Below are positions 45,112-52,934 of a stretch of 64,000 nucleotides of DNA, piece by piece. Below the pieces are notes generated by a model that searched no databases, was not told the DNA's origin, and saw nothing but the letters and a program-made list of their open reading frames with translations. The DNA is from Bacteroidales bacterium (GTDB lineage Bacteria; Bacteroidota; Bacteroidia; Bacteroidales; UBA932): NCBI GenBank assembly GCA_024695285.1, contig JAILIM010000060.1, positions 1-64,000 of the forward strand, read 5' to 3'. The stretch's first letter is position 1; every line of letters starts with the position of its first letter. Position numbers and translations under genes: made by a program.

Positions 45112-45309
45112 CTATTTCTCCCGATAAATCAACATCGCCGAATGGACATAATAGACGCTTCCCTTTCCATCCGCAGCCAAAGAAGAATTGTACTTGACAT
45201 CTACAACTTCAATGTCATTCCTTGACAAAAAGTCATTGATGGAATTATCAAGCCTTTCGTGATGTATCCGAGAAAAACTATTTATGACAAATGTCTCGAC
45301 CTTGATTAT
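45112..45309 (-). CDS. Cse60-like small protein without a standard start codon
   Basis: 65 codons read IIKVETFVINSFSRIHHERL, then DNSINDFLSRNDIEVVDVKY and VYYVHSAMLIYREK. The pattern (Lys-Val-x-x-Phe start, short helix, IEVVDVKY strand, SAMLIYREK end) is that of the Cse60/sporulation-associated small protein family, also seen outside sporeformers. No ATG, GTG or TTG opens the frame; the only candidate is ATA at 45309, one base after the upstream stop. Either a rare AUA start coupled to the previous gene or a frame broken by a small deletion. Confidence 0.5.
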   Translation of the reverse strand: MIKVETFVINSFSRIHHERLDNSINDFLSRNDIEVVDVKYNSSLAADGKGSVYYVHSAMLIYREK

Positions 45310-45310
45310 A

Positions 45311-45490
45311 TTAGATAACTTTAAAGGAGTTTGCGGCTGGAGTATTCCTTATCTTATAACCAGCCTTTAACAGCGCCTCTTTCACCTCTGATGGGGAGGG
45401 CACAGAGATTCCTTTGCTAATAATCTGCAATTCAGCGTCTTTACATCCACAGTCGCAGCCACTGAGCATTTTGATCTTAAATGTCTTCAT
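45311..45490 (-). CDS. Small Cys-rich protein of unknown function
   Basis: 59 aa: MKTFKIKMLSGCDCGCKDAE, then a helix (SPSEVKEALLKAGYKIRNT) and a short tail. The CxCxC cluster (Cys12, 14, 16) could bind a metal. It begins 57 bp after the nuclease-like gene and its stop is two bases from the Cse60-like frame. Unrecognised; the consistent codon pattern and ATG support a real gene. Confidence 0.55.
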   Translation of the reverse strand: MKTFKIKMLSGCDCGCKDAELQIISKGISVPSPSEVKEALLKAGYKIRNTPAANSFKVI

Positions 45491-45547
45491 AATAGTACTT
45501 TATTTATTCGCCTACTCTTTGATGGGATTTTCGGCACCCTCCCTTTT

Positions 45548-46870
45548 TTATAGGATAGTTTTAAGCTTTTTCGATGCTACGCAAGTGTCAATTCTCTCGA
45601 AGAACTTCCTGACAGTAGTCTCCCACAAACCATCGTCATAAGAATGCGTGTGACGCTCCAGAGATTTTACGAACTGGACAAAAAGAGTATCCTTGCTATA
45701 AGGAGTTTTCTTAAGATAAGGAAGCAGGAAATCATAGATTTCGCTATAGAATACCAGATCAAAGTGCTTCCCTATCCTAATGTGTTTTGTGAACGGATTC
45801 GGATGTGCGAGGAAATAGTGCTTCAGAGGACTATAGTCAGGGGCGAAAATGAAGAAATAAGGCTTTGGACAGTTTATCTTGTACCGCTCTTTAATGTCTT
45901 TTGCGGCATCGTAATAATCATCCAGTTGCGTTTTGACAATCTGTCCGTCGGCATTCTTCTCCACACCGTTGAGATCTGACTTAATCTTATTCTCTACAAT
46001 TACCAGATGACCGCTGTTGTAGAAAAGAAGATCGATATGATTCTCTTCCCTTCGTACTACAAAGTCTCTATGATAGTTGTCCTTGGTTCCCGTCAACTGA
46101 TCAAGTAACTTGAAGGCAATTTCAGGATACTTTTTCGCAAAATATGCCATTGCGTTTGAATAAGCCAGCTCATCGTACGAACGCTGGCAAATGTCCATAT
46201 AACTCAATTCGGTCGGTGCAACATCGGGCGTGACTTTGGGCATCGAATCTCCCCAAAGGGAGGGATTGTTGATTATATCCTCCAAAACAGCATAATCAGG
46301 CTCTCCCTCTGCAATATAAGATTTTAGCTCCCGCCCAAGTTTAACGTCAGATAGTTCAATCATGGTATCTGCTTCGTATATTTCAAGATTTTCGTACTCC
46401 TGATTAAGTTTTTCTGCCATCTTGATATATATACGCTTTCCGTCAGCTACTCTTCTTACATTATCTGCTTCAAAGGTAATATTGACTGCTTGCTGCTCGC
46501 TTCCCCTAAAAATTGAATTAACGCCGGAAATACCTATGCCGCCATAACTGATAGCATTGTCTTCCGCATACTTTTGTTGAAAGGACGCTTGCTCTTTTTC
46601 GTTTAGATTTGGATTATATACGGGGCGAAGGCCTATGGCTAGTCCGATGACTTCTACGGCATTGGTCCTTTCAAGAGTATGAGCGAGAAGCATTTGTTTT
46701 ATTGTGCAGCAACCATTGTTGTCAAAATGCTCCTTCCCAATAATTCCAACATCATTCAGGTACACATAGAATTTTTCGTTATCTGCCTGGAACAGATTAA
46801 TCACCTCATGCCCAATGTTATCTCGGAGATATTTCCCCGTAAACATTCTGTTGATTACGATTTCGTTCAT
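45548..46870 (-). CDS. PD-(D/E)XK nuclease-superfamily protein with Bacteroidota-specific N-terminal domain
   Basis: 440 aa. The C-terminal half carries the nuclease core: IDLLFYNSGHLVIVENKIKS gives the metal-binding Asp and the E-x-K, and a Gln/Asp-rich helix follows (TQLDDYYDAAKDIKERY). This resembles the PDDEXK_4 group. The N-terminal ~150 residues (MFTGKYLRDNIGHEVINLFQ; FYVYLNDVGIIG) form a separate domain I know only from uncharacterised Bacteroidota proteins. Such enzymes often belong to defence or mobile-element systems; the target is unknown. Confidence 0.72.
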   Translation of the reverse strand: MNEIVINRMFTGKYLRDNIGHEVINLFQADNEKFYVYLNDVGIIGKEHFDNNGCCTIKQMLLAHTLERTNAVEVIGLAIGLRPVYNPNLNEKEQASFQQKYAEDNAISYGGIGISGVNSIFRGSEQQAVNITFEADNVRRVADGKRIYIKMAEKLNQEYENLEIYEADTMIELSDVKLGRELKSYIAEGEPDYAVLEDIINNPSLWGDSMPKVTPDVAPTELSYMDICQRSYDELAYSNAMAYFAKKYPEIAFKLLDQLTGTKDNYHRDFVVRREENHIDLLFYNSGHLVIVENKIKSDLNGVEKNADGQIVKTQLDDYYDAAKDIKERYKINCPKPYFFIFAPDYSPLKHYFLAHPNPFTKHIRIGKHFDLVFYSEIYDFLLPYLKKTPYSKDTLFVQFVKSLERHTHSYDDGLWETTVRKFFERIDTCVASKKLKTIL

Positions 46871-46879
46871 CTGTCAGTT

Positions 46880-47257
46880 TTATTTGTCGGTTTCAAGTGC
46901 GATATCCCCATCTATCACGAATGCGTAAGTTCTGTATTCTAAGTCCTTGATGTAAAGTCCAGATTTATCAAGGTTTATCTCGGCTACTTTTTTCTGCTTT
47001 AGTCCAATCACCTTTAACATCCCCGATAATGCTCCACCTGTCATCCTCATACTTTTCCGTATCATCATCCAGGTCCTCCTAGAACTGTTCAGAATCTACT
47101 TCGTATTCAACAAACAAGCAGCCTGGATTAGTTTCTTCATCAGAAAGAAGGTGCTTTAGTAATTTTGCACCAGCAGTCTGGGTGTCCTATTATACCACCG
47201 TTTTTTCAAAGCCATGCTTTATCAACAGCGATTCGGTTAAATCTAACGAAATATACT
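46880..47257 (-). pseudogene. Decayed coding sequence between the nuclease-like and Ig-like genes
   Basis: No intact gene fills these 378 bp. One frame reads SLDLTESLLIKHGFEKTVV, two stops, then AGAKLLKHLLSDEETNPGCL with VEYEVDSEQF before another stop. A different frame then gives a 62-codon open stretch ending GLYIKDLEYRTYAFVIDGDI, closing at 46880, ten bases before the nuclease-like ATG. This looks like one old gene broken by stops and a frameshift. The terminal 62-codon part might still be translated. Confidence 0.35.
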
Positions 47258-49393
47258 TTAATGTTTGACAACAGGACGAACTGGAAGACCTTGATAACGG
47301 CGCGTATCCTTCACTTCAACTATCATATCAGGACTTTTAACAACCATAAATAGTGCATAATAATCAGATTCATCTGCAAAACTATCTTTTCCACGTGACA
47401 TATCTCTGCTCCAGTACCATGAATTTAAATAAGACAAAGGGACACTTGCGTACTTAAAATCTGAGCATGGAAGGAATAATTTGTGCCCATTAATCTTAGA
47501 CTCTCCAATATAACCCCGAATAGGATTGCCATCAATAGTTATATTTTTTGAATACCAAATGCAATAATATGCTATTTCTTCTATCTGCTCAGCAGAAGGC
47601 GTTTGCCATTCTAGGCCCCAGTTGACTGTGGCGGCATCATCTTCCGGATCGAGCGTTAATCTATAATCCGGTTTCCCATGAGGTGCCCACCAAACATACT
47701 TACTCAACTGCGCTAGATGATATTGTCCGCTATCAGAATAACCTAAAAAAAACTTATAAGTGTCCAGATTATATAAATCTTTTGGAGTCGTTTCACCCCA
47801 AGCATAATACTCCCCATATTCATAAGGCATTTTGGCTCCAACATTATATGTAGCCCATAGGGTTCTGCTGGGAAGGCCAAGATCTACATAAGTATGTGCT
47901 CCTATCCTTCCATTGACAGTAAATCCTTGTGCTGCCGTTTCCTCTTCATCAATTAAACTATACTCTGAGGGATCAGGCAAATATGAATTAGGGCTACCAA
48001 CAACCCCACGAACAGTTAAACCATCAAAGCACCGGGCTATCCCTTCATAGTGAATACCATCTTGAAAGAAAATGGTAAAAGGTGAATGGTCATATGGACG
48101 CTTGAAAACACTTGGATCAGTCGTCGAACTCCAATAATTACCACTTAACTTAGTAGGTGTTAAATAACTTTCATGAGGGAAATACTTCCCAGCAGGTAGA
48201 AAAATAGATTTTCTATTCTTTTTAGATTTCACAATATAGCCGGAAATATCTGTTCCCTTCACTTTGTCAACCCAAAACCAATCACAGTTATTGATATCAA
48301 TTAATTCATCAATCTCTTCTTTTGTTGGCATTCTCCAACACTTGCCCCAATTAACAGTAATCGCATCAAAAAGCGCGTCAAGCACAAAATCTTGGCTACT
48401 AGGAGCATATGTAAAATTGTAATTGACCGAAGACCATTCATTGTAAGGTGTCGTCTGGCCCCATGCGTAATAATCTCCAATATCCCACGGATTACTGGCA
48501 CCGAGGTTACATGATGCCCATTTGACCGACAACCCCAAGTCAATATAGTCATGCCCATCTATTGAGCCTGAGACTAATTGGGTATTAGGAAATACTGTCA
48601 CTTTACATACGGAAGATATGTCTCCCGCAGATACTGCTACAGTTGTCACACCAGCGCTTATAGCTGTAATCTTACCTTCATTATCCACAGTTGCAATGCT
48701 AGAATCATTTGTAATAAATGATAAAGCGTCAGTGGCATCTGAAGGAGTGATTCTTATGTTAATTGACGTTTCTTCTCCTTCTATGAGGAAGACACTAGTT
48801 TCTTCAACGGATAATTCTGTTGTAGGGACGATGACTGTTATTATTATAGTGGCCGTTTTGCTTCCCACCATAGCAGATATGGTAGCAACACCTCCTCCAA
48901 TTGCAGTAACAGTTCCATCTTTATCCACAACAACAATACTTTCATCACTACTACTCCATATTACTGTTGTGTCGGTCGCATTAGCTGGCTTTACGCTTAC
49001 TGAGAGTTTGGTACTTTCACCCTTTTTCATTGTCAAGTCGTGGCTAACGATCGATAAATCTGACACTTCAACATACTTAGGCTCTACGGTAATGGCACAA
49101 GAATCCTCCTTGTTTCCGTCCACAGTCGTGACTGTAATAATAGCTGAGCCTGGCCTTACTCCGATTACAACTCCGAGTTTATCCACTCCGGCTACAACAG
49201 GATCTGAACTTTTCCATAGAAGATCTTTATTCTTCGTATTGTCCGGAATGATAGTAGCCATAAGTTTAACACTTTCACCTACTCTGATAGTGAATTCATT
49301 CCTATCTAGATTTACCGAAGTCGGAGAGCCTATTTCTTCTGAACAGCACCAAATTAACTCTAAAAAAACAAAGAATAAAGCAATTTTTTTCAT
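47258..49393 (-). CDS. Surface lipoprotein with three Ig-like (BIG2) domains and two FISUMP-type domains
   Basis: 711 aa. Lipoprotein signal with WCC near residue 16. Three BIG2 repeats at about residues 25-105, 110-190 and 195-270 (phrases VTAIGGGVATISAMVG, ITAISAGVTTVAVSAGD). Then two copies of a domain beginning YIDLGLSVKWASCNLGAS and YVDLGLPSRTLWATYNVGA, each with YYAWGQTTP/YYAWGETTP, a Trp-rich core and a closing LTVRGVVGS/LPVRPVVK strand: the fibrobacter-succinogenes-major-paralogous type common in Bacteroidota. Probably an exposed adhesin or decoration protein. Confidence 0.82.
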   Translation of the reverse strand: MKKIALFFVFLELIWCCSEEIGSPTSVNLDRNEFTIRVGESVKLMATIIPDNTKNKDLLWKSSDPVVAGVDKLGVVIGVRPGSAIITVTTVDGNKEDSCAITVEPKYVEVSDLSIVSHDLTMKKGESTKLSVSVKPANATDTTVIWSSSDESIVVVDKDGTVTAIGGGVATISAMVGSKTATIIITVIVPTTELSVEETSVFLIEGEETSINIRITPSDATDALSFITNDSSIATVDNEGKITAISAGVTTVAVSAGDISSVCKVTVFPNTQLVSGSIDGHDYIDLGLSVKWASCNLGASNPWDIGDYYAWGQTTPYNEWSSVNYNFTYAPSSQDFVLDALFDAITVNWGKCWRMPTKEEIDELIDINNCDWFWVDKVKGTDISGYIVKSKKNRKSIFLPAGKYFPHESYLTPTKLSGNYWSSTTDPSVFKRPYDHSPFTIFFQDGIHYEGIARCFDGLTVRGVVGSPNSYLPDPSEYSLIDEEETAAQGFTVNGRIGAHTYVDLGLPSRTLWATYNVGAKMPYEYGEYYAWGETTPKDLYNLDTYKFFLGYSDSGQYHLAQLSKYVWWAPHGKPDYRLTLDPEDDAATVNWGLEWQTPSAEQIEEIAYYCIWYSKNITIDGNPIRGYIGESKINGHKLFLPCSDFKYASVPLSYLNSWYWSRDMSRGKDSFADESDYYALFMVVKSPDMIVEVKDTRRYQGLPVRPVVKH

Positions 49394-49451
49394 GATTATA
49401 CTGCAATTGCGTCAAATAAATAATTACGAACTATTGAGTTCTAATTCTTAC

Positions 49452-49656
49452 AAAAAAGCGCGGGCGCGGCTCGTCCGGTAGTGGTCGTAGGAAACCAAAG
49501 CAGGTACAAGTCACGCCCGCTAAACACCAGAAGGTGTCTATTGCGGGCGCTTACGACTTGCCGCTGAACCTGCTAAGAGAAAGTTCCTACGTTTCTACAC
49601 GGTCAGAGCAAATTGCAAACGCTATTTTGTCTATGTCACAGACCCTTGGGGCCTGC
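49452..49656 (-). ncRNA. Structured RNA candidate with terminator/antiterminator architecture
   Basis: Between two minus-strand genes a nested stem contains five perfect helices: CGTAGGAA/TTCCTACG (49486-49493 / 49584-49591), AGCAGGT/ACCTGCT (49499-49505 / 49568-49574), AAGTC/GACTT (49508-49512 / 49555-49559), CGCCCGC/GCGGGCG (49514-49520 / 49543-49549) and ACACC/GGTGT (49524-49528 / 49533-49537). GCGGGCGC occurs again at 49460-49467, next to the T6 tract (minus 49457-49452), so 49514-49520 can pair with either copy. A promoter lies at 49662-49692. It could be a free RNA or a leader of the Ig-like lipoprotein gene 59 bp beyond. Confidence 0.6.
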
Positions 49657-49661
49657 ATTGA

Positions 49662-49692
49662 CAAATATAGCGTTTATTTTCAATAATTCAAC
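49662..49692 (-). promoter_or_regulatory. Promoter of the structured RNA
   Basis: On the minus strand GTTG (49692-49689), 19-bp spacer, TATATTTG (49669-49662). It begins just beyond the end of the upstream gene and points into the RNA. Confidence 0.65.
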
Positions 49693-49694
49693 CG

Positions 49695-50987
49695 CTAATA
49701 CAGAGTGATCGATTCAACGACTCCATTCTTTACCCAGATGTTGCCCCTCCGTTCCAGGTTGTCTCCATATAGTGAATAGCACTGTGTGTGACCATAGTCT
49801 GATTTACGGTCAATAGATATCAAAGCAGTATAGAAATCCTTGAAAGAATGAGCATCCAGGCCTAGTTGTACAAGATCCCAGGGCATTCCGACTATGACTT
49901 TTCCGGCAAAGAAAGCATCGGAGTATTTCTTTCCATATTTTGAAACAATTGCGCTCTTTTCTTTTGCTGCTTTCGCGGCATCAGCCTTAGCTTTGTCTAT
50001 CTTCCCTTGTTCTGCGGCCCTTACCGATTCCATATCAAATTCGTCCAGTTTTCTTCTGCCTCGGTACATGCCAATAATCTTGTTGTCTTTATCCACCAGA
50101 TTACCATTACTAAAAATAATCGCAATAATATCTCCAAAACCAAATGTTCTATGTTTATATTCAGACAATACATTCTTCAGGTAATTGCTTTTGAATTGCG
50201 TTCCGTCTTTGTCGTATTTTGTTACAACAGCAAAAGTACCTGTGAATGTTGATCCGTCACTCCTTATTATTCTACCATCCTCAGTGTTATATATGTACCA
50301 ACCATCATAATCATAAGAGCTTTGCACTCCTGAAACAATACTTTTTTCCATATGTATCTCTCCCGTTGCCATATCAACAAATGGCAACTCTTCTCCCTGC
50401 CAGTCAATACTACTCAAATCCAATCCGCTCCATGTGATATAGGACCCGTTTTCATCATAATCTGAGTATTGTTCAACAGTGACACTATCGAAGTCCGGCG
50501 CACAGGAGACGCTCAACTGAGACTTGTCCGGTAGGCTGATAGTGTATTTTCTCAAGATAAACATGTTCTTCAGCATCTCAGGGCCTTGGGGGGATAATCT
50601 TACCGTTCGGATATATTTATACCAATCATTCACGGACAGGTAATAATAGCCCCGATTATCCTGGTTTTCAACTATAGTGCTAAATGCCGGAAACTTATCC
50701 ATATAGAATTCACCATTGAAATATGACGCTGAAAAATCAACCACCGTTCCATCAACGTAATTAATGGTTGCATATTCACCATCTGGAAATGGCGCCATCA
50801 TATCTGCGTTCACATCATATTGATGTTTATACTTAACCACCGTAGAATCAGGAAGAGTCAACTGAAATTCGCACAAAAATCCGTTATCATCAAACTTATA
50901 GTAGTCTTCCGTTTTCTGAGCGAACGCTGAAATTGAATACACAAAGGCCACCAGGGCAACAGCAAAGGTCTTAAAGAATGTTTTCAT
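49695..50987 (-). CDS. Secreted protein of unknown function
   Basis: 430 aa from ATG 50987 (MKTFFKTFAVALVAFVYSIS, cleavage after AFAQ); the longer frame passes through the promoter. The body is beta-rich with repeated YxxDGxxY-like phrases (YDYDGWYIYNTEDGRIIRSD). A Lys/Ala helix near residues 335-360 (GKIDKAKADAAKAAKEKSAI) precedes a compact C-terminal unit (FFAGKVIVGMPWDLVQLGLD) reminiscent of SmpA/OmlA-like domains. I do not recognise the family. Confidence 0.65.
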   Translation of the reverse strand: MKTFFKTFAVALVAFVYSISAFAQKTEDYYKFDDNGFLCEFQLTLPDSTVVKYKHQYDVNADMMAPFPDGEYATINYVDGTVVDFSASYFNGEFYMDKFPAFSTIVENQDNRGYYYLSVNDWYKYIRTVRLSPQGPEMLKNMFILRKYTISLPDKSQLSVSCAPDFDSVTVEQYSDYDENGSYITWSGLDLSSIDWQGEELPFVDMATGEIHMEKSIVSGVQSSYDYDGWYIYNTEDGRIIRSDGSTFTGTFAVVTKYDKDGTQFKSNYLKNVLSEYKHRTFGFGDIIAIIFSNGNLVDKDNKIIGMYRGRRKLDEFDMESVRAAEQGKIDKAKADAAKAAKEKSAIVSKYGKKYSDAFFAGKVIVGMPWDLVQLGLDAHSFKDFYTALISIDRKSDYGHTQCYSLYGDNLERRGNIWVKNGVVESITLY

Positions 50988-51008
50988 AATGAAAATGCTT
51001 ATTTGACA

Positions 51009-51039
51009 CAAAGATAGCGCCCCTCCCCCTAAGGACAAG
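51009..51039 (-). promoter_or_regulatory. Promoter of the secreted protein gene
   Basis: On the minus strand CTTG (51039-51036), 19-bp spacer, TATCTTTG (51016-51009), 22 bp before the ATG at 50987. Confidence 0.65.
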
Positions 51040-51071
51040 TAGTCTTTTTATGTCATTTTTCTCCAAAAAGA

Positions 51072-51103
51072 TTTGCATTGTAACTATATTATAGTTACTT
51101 TTG
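51072..51103 (+). promoter_or_regulatory. hic promoter with palindromic operator
   Basis: TTTG (51072-51075), 20-bp spacer, TACTTTTG (51096-51103). The spacer and -7 box are overlaid by the near-perfect palindrome GTAACTATA-T-TATAGTTAC (51080-51098), a good candidate operator for autoregulation by the HicB-like DNA-binding protein. The toxin-remnant ATG follows by 3 bp. Confidence 0.75.
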
Positions 51104-51106
51104 CAT

Positions 51107-51184
51107 ATGGGAACTAAAGAAAAACTAATTGAGCGGTTGAAACACCTGCCGAAAGACTTCACTTTTGATGAAGCAGAGCATTGA
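51107..51184 (+). pseudogene. hicA: Truncated HicA toxin gene
   Basis: The 25-codon frame MGTKEKLIERLKHLPKDFTF-DEAEH matches the first third of HicA toxins (usual length 60-80 aa) and then stops. The catalytic His and double-stranded-RNA-binding-like strands that should follow are missing, and hicB starts 3 bp later. An internal deletion is the likely cause, leaving no active toxin. Confidence 0.75.
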
Positions 51185-51187
51185 ATT

Positions 51188-51709
51188 ATGAACACTCTTA
51201 AGTACAAAGGTTACATCGGGTCGGTCGCTTATAGCGAGCCGGACAAGGTCTTTTTCGGGAAGATTGAGGGAATTGACGGGCTGGTGAATTATGAGGGAGA
51301 ATCGGTCAAAGAACTGACCGATGCGTTCCACGAGGCGGTGGAAGATTATCTTATCTTCTGCGAGGAACACAACTGCAAGCCGGAAAAGAGCTATACCGGA
51401 ACATTTAACGTCAGAATCGCTCCAGATACCCACAGGGACATCGCCAACCTGGCCGCCGAAGCCGGAATCTCCATTAATGCGTTTGTCAAAAGGGCGCTCG
51501 GAGAAGCTGTCAAGCATCCGTGGGTAACGCCTGGTTCGCTGGTTCAGGGATACGGCGCAGAACTGCCCGAGCCCGCAATGCTGATGGAACCCGAACAGGC
51601 TGTTCAATACGGGTCAAGGGACATTATTAAACTGTCTGTTCCCCGTAAAGACCTGCCAATGGCAAAGGAGATTGCCAAACGGATGGGTTGGGACGTGACT
51701 GCAGATTAA
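51188..51709 (+). CDS. hicB: HicB-family antitoxin with ribbon-helix-helix domain
   Basis: 173 aa. The N-terminal HicB fold (YKGYIGSVAYSEPDKVFFGK; GLVNYEGESVKELTDAFHEA; YLIFCEEHNCKPEKSY) covers residues 1-65; a ribbon-helix-helix segment follows (GTFNVRIAPDTHRDIANLAA; SINAFVKRALGEAV). A further ~65 residues, ending KEIAKRMGWDVTAD, are longer than the usual antitoxin. With its toxin gene cut short it is now an orphan, perhaps kept as a regulator through the palindrome at 51080-51098. Confidence 0.88.
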   Translation: MNTLKYKGYIGSVAYSEPDKVFFGKIEGIDGLVNYEGESVKELTDAFHEAVEDYLIFCEEHNCKPEKSYTGTFNVRIAPDTHRDIANLAAEAGISINAFVKRALGEAVKHPWVTPGSLVQGYGAELPEPAMLMEPEQAVQYGSRDIIKLSVPRKDLPMAKEIAKRMGWDVTAD

Positions 51710-51727
51710 GCGCTAAGAGGTTGACTG

Positions 51728-52885
51728 TCAGTCAGTGGCTGCCAGTTCATTTATCCGGGCGGTCATTTCTTCGCTGAGCTTGGGGAGGACTGCGTTGTTG
51801 CGCTGGATGACGTAATCACGGAGCTGGGGGCGGACAGCCTCAGGGGTGGCGTCGGGGATGTCGTAATTGACCTTTCGGAGCTTGTTGGTGAATGCAAGCC
51901 AGGCGTCGGTGACTTCCTGGGTGGTCTTTGCTGCGCGCAGTGCCTTGCGGAACGCTGGCAGAGCACGGTCGAACACGGCATCCACCTGAGCCTTGGCCTC
52001 GGACAGTGCCGCTTCCTGCTCAGCCGCCTCCCGGTCACGCTCACTTATGACGTCCTGCAGGGAATCCACCGTTGCCTGCAGGGCCTGTGACTCCACCTCT
52101 ACGATTTCCACCTGCGGACCACGGAAAAGCGGCCACGCCAGCAGGCCCGCCACCACTGCTCCGACGGCAATCTGCAGCGGCAGGCGGCGTCTGTTCCACG
52201 CCCGTTCTAGTACGCCCACGGACTGATAGCGCCGCTTCGGCTCCTTCCGCATGCAGCGGCGGGATATGTGACCGTAGCGCCCGGGGAAGATGTCACGCAT
52301 CAGCGCACCGATGGAGTAAATGTCACTGCGGGCGTCCACAGACTCGCCGGCGATGAGTTCCGGAGAAGCGTATCCCCTTGTGCCGCCGAGTGCCTTCTGC
52401 GCCCAGGTGTCGCTGTCGGCAAAGCCTAAGTCAATGAGTTTCAGGGCGTCGCCGGTACGGGTAATCAGTATGTTCTCCGGACTCAAGTCATTGTGGACAA
52501 TGCCCTTCTTATGCAGGTACGCCATCACGGAAAGCAGCTCGCCGAAGACGCGCCTGCGCTCCTTAGCCGACGGCTTTTCAGTGAGCCATACTCCCAAAGA
52601 GCGGCCGTCAACGTATTCCTGCACAATGCTGGGGCCCAGCGGCGTAACCTCATCGTACGTGAACACGTAAGCTAGCGAGGGATGCGAAAGGCCGGTGGAT
52701 AGCTCATACTCACGCTTAAGCAGTTCCAGCCCCCGTGCGCCAGCCGCTGTCTTGAGCACGAAGCGCTTGCCGGCCCGTTCGGCAAGGTAGAGACGCCCCT
52801 CCCGCAGCGTGGCCACGACAGAGTACCGGCCGTCGTCCAGGGACGGCGTCACTTCCCGCATCGTATCACTCACAATTTCTGACAT
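51728..52885 (-). CDS. Membrane-anchored Ser/Thr protein kinase (Hanks type)
   Basis: 385 aa from ATG 52885 (MSEIVSDTMREVTPSLDDGR); upstream codons lie in the promoter. Kinase domain residues about 18-240: VLK lysine, catalytic loop IVHNDLSPENILI (HND instead of HRD), LIDLGFAD (DLG instead of DFG) and GYASPE. One membrane helix near 250-270 (LQIAVGAVVAGLLAWPLF), then a coiled-coil-like extracytoplasmic part (LQATVDSLQDVISERDREAA). No PASTA repeats. Activity is plausible but the altered motifs leave doubt. Confidence 0.85.
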   Translation of the reverse strand: MSEIVSDTMREVTPSLDDGRYSVVATLREGRLYLAERAGKRFVLKTAAGARGLELLKREYELSTGLSHPSLAYVFTYDEVTPLGPSIVQEYVDGRSLGVWLTEKPSAKERRRVFGELLSVMAYLHKKGIVHNDLSPENILITRTGDALKLIDLGFADSDTWAQKALGGTRGYASPELIAGESVDARSDIYSIGALMRDIFPGRYGHISRRCMRKEPKRRYQSVGVLERAWNRRRLPLQIAVGAVVAGLLAWPLFRGPQVEIVEVESQALQATVDSLQDVISERDREAAEQEAALSEAKAQVDAVFDRALPAFRKALRAAKTTQEVTDAWLAFTNKLRKVNYDIPDATPEAVRPQLRDYVIQRNNAVLPKLSEEMTARINELAATD

Positions 52886-52893
52886 AAAAAGAC

Positions 52894-52934
52894 ATTGCCA
52901 CACAAAGATATTGTTTTTATCTTTGTCACGCAAT
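52894..52934. promoter_or_regulatory. Symmetric divergent promoter of the kinase and its partner
   Basis: Plus: ATTG (52894-52897), 20 bp, TATCTTTG (52918-52925). Minus: ATTG (52934-52931), 20 bp, TATCTTTG (52910-52903). The -7 boxes are only 7 bp apart, and the arms GACATTGC...ACAAAGATA and TATCTTTGT...GCAATGTC are inverted copies. The minus -33 box overlaps the start codon of the plus gene (52933), so both promoters can hardly be occupied at once. Confidence 0.8.

Noticed and set aside
49452..49656. 6S RNA, SRP RNA, tmRNA or retron msr/msd
   Set aside because: No SRP GGAAG/GCAGCC core, no tmRNA tag frame or TUC arm, no reverse transcriptase nearby; the 6S bubble layout is not evident. Left as an unclassified structured RNA.
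41074..51710. Prophage or integrative element
   Set aside because: No integrase, transposase, portal, terminase or conjugation gene and no clear attachment-site repeats at the island edges; only composition and gene content suggest acquisition.
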